Assembly (NCBI GenBank): GCA_963930775.1
Contig: OZ005691.1
Span: 6,755,000 to 6,818,999 of the forward strand
Source of the DNA: Cliona cf. orientalis
Lineage: Eukaryota > Porifera > Demospongiae > Clionaida > Clionaidae
Direction of reading: 5' to 3'
Length of the DNA: 64,000 nt
Positions within the stretch are counted from its first letter, which is position 1; the number at the start of each line of letters is the position of its first letter. This document shows, piece after piece, positions 63,142 through 64,000 of the stretch. Position numbers and translations under genes: made by a program. Under the pieces are notes generated by a model. It saw nothing but the letters and a program-made list of their open reading frames with translations. It was not told the DNA's origin and made no database searches.

Positions 63142-63600
63142 CCATATGGCGGGTAATTTTCGTGGGTGCTAATTTTCATGGAAAGTCTAAAAAGGCCCTT
63201 AAAATTAATTTTCGTGGTTTTGAATTTTGTGACAGCAACCAGTCCGGGGGCGTGGCACTACTGCAAAAGCGATGATGTAATCGATACATGTGCTCGTGAT
63301 CTTCTTTGTTACTAAGCCATACCTACAGAGACTTGGACAAATAGCATGCGATATTTAATAGTATCGAAAACACTATCAGCTGGATGACAGTGACTACTGT
63401 TGCTTGCTAATACTGGAAAGTGTTGGCCGCGCTGCCAAGATGCTTGTGGCCACGCCTATCATCATGGACTTGGATAATACCATATTACTGTAGGCATTAA
63501 TTTTTATGGGTGGGAAAATTTCGCGACTGCCAAGTCAACCACGGAAATAACAAAAATAACGAAAATTAGCACCCCACGAAAATTACCCGCCATACGGTAG
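63142..63600. mobile_element. MITE, 459 bp (GGCGGGTAATTTTCGTGG family)
   Basis: ATGGCGGGTAATTTTCGTGG then GTGCTAATTTTC on the left is inverted at GAAAATTAGCACC then CCACGAAAATTACCCGCCAT on the right. It is the better preserved relative of 7786-8150. No coding frame. Confidence 0.88.
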
Positions 63601-64000
63601 CATGTGGATGGTATATAGCGTGCATGCGATACATGCATCACAACCGATCTGTACTGTGCTGTCGAGTTTATCTCTGTGATTAAAGTATCCAGACTTGTTA
63701 CTATATGTACTATGTACTTATATTGATGACCTTTTACCAACATGCACAAGATCATGCAGCTACTGGGGACATGGTCAAATGTTTATACCATCGCAATTGA
63801 ACCGTGTTTGCAGTCCGGTATAATATAGCTGGAAGATTTCAATAGAAAAAATTCTGTTGTGATGAAATTATTTTCTTCTTTTGGAATGCAGTGACCTGAA
63901 CTGTCTTGGCAAAAATGGATTTTGCCAAACTTTCCTGCAAAAGCCTGTGTTTTGCATGGCTGTTGATTATTGTGCATCTTGATTGTTCATGGTTGTTGAT
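63601..64000. other. End of window, repeat copy C (right part) and unassigned DNA
   Basis: Up to about 63785 it matches the right side of copies A and B. After that I see nothing; no exon of SNRNP27 was recognised. Confidence 0.45.

Overview
The window is nuclear DNA of an intron-rich, gene-dense animal. Its deeply conserved metazoan genes carry many introns of about 50-100 bp, and its intergenic and intronic DNA is packed with short inverted-repeat transposons. An early-branching metazoan such as a demosponge fits best, but that is inference from gene content and texture; no species marker is present.

Layout, left to right. 1-4900: dispersed repeats and fold-back elements, inside a long intron of a saccharopine-dehydrogenase-like gene whose first two exons lie at 4915-5272 (-) and whose remainder is off the left edge. 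6857-10928 (-): complete 12-exon SEH1, a nucleoporin/GATOR2 subunit. 10.9-13.75 kb: MITEs, a GC-rich island full of CACGCCC and CCGGAAG motifs, and a long TG microsatellite. 13950-33897 (-): complete 17-exon SACM1L phosphoinositide phosphatase, inflated to 20 kb by repeats in its introns. 34149-36965 (+): five-exon MRPL52, sharing a short divergent promoter with SACM1L and holding a fossil DIRS-like retroelement. 37325-43328 (-): 31-exon BAIAP3/UNC13D-like (Munc13 family) gene. 43463-44704 (+): intronless WDR25, divergent from it. 44867-51135 (-): complete 20-exon GPI. 51461-55650 (+): five exons of SNRNP27, its last exon beyond the right edge.

The two most interesting objects are intact-looking two-gene DNA transposons. 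(1) 28271-32486, in SACM1L intron 2, is flanked by TTAA (Kolobok/piggyBac-type target). It has TATA-box-bearing ends and two convergent spliced genes: a 577-aa RNase H-like transposase and a 245-aa protein with the zinc/ballast domain of the P2X7 receptor C-terminus. (2) 55910-62084, in the SNRNP27 intron, has 77-bp terminal inverted repeats identical at every base and a TATAAGG target duplication. It carries an 845-aa P/THAP9-like transposase and a convergent 388-aa protein of unknown function. A second copy of the host repeat at 53.8 kb shows the uninterrupted site. All exon models were built by eye from splice sites and reading phase; the phases close without remainder in every gene called complete.
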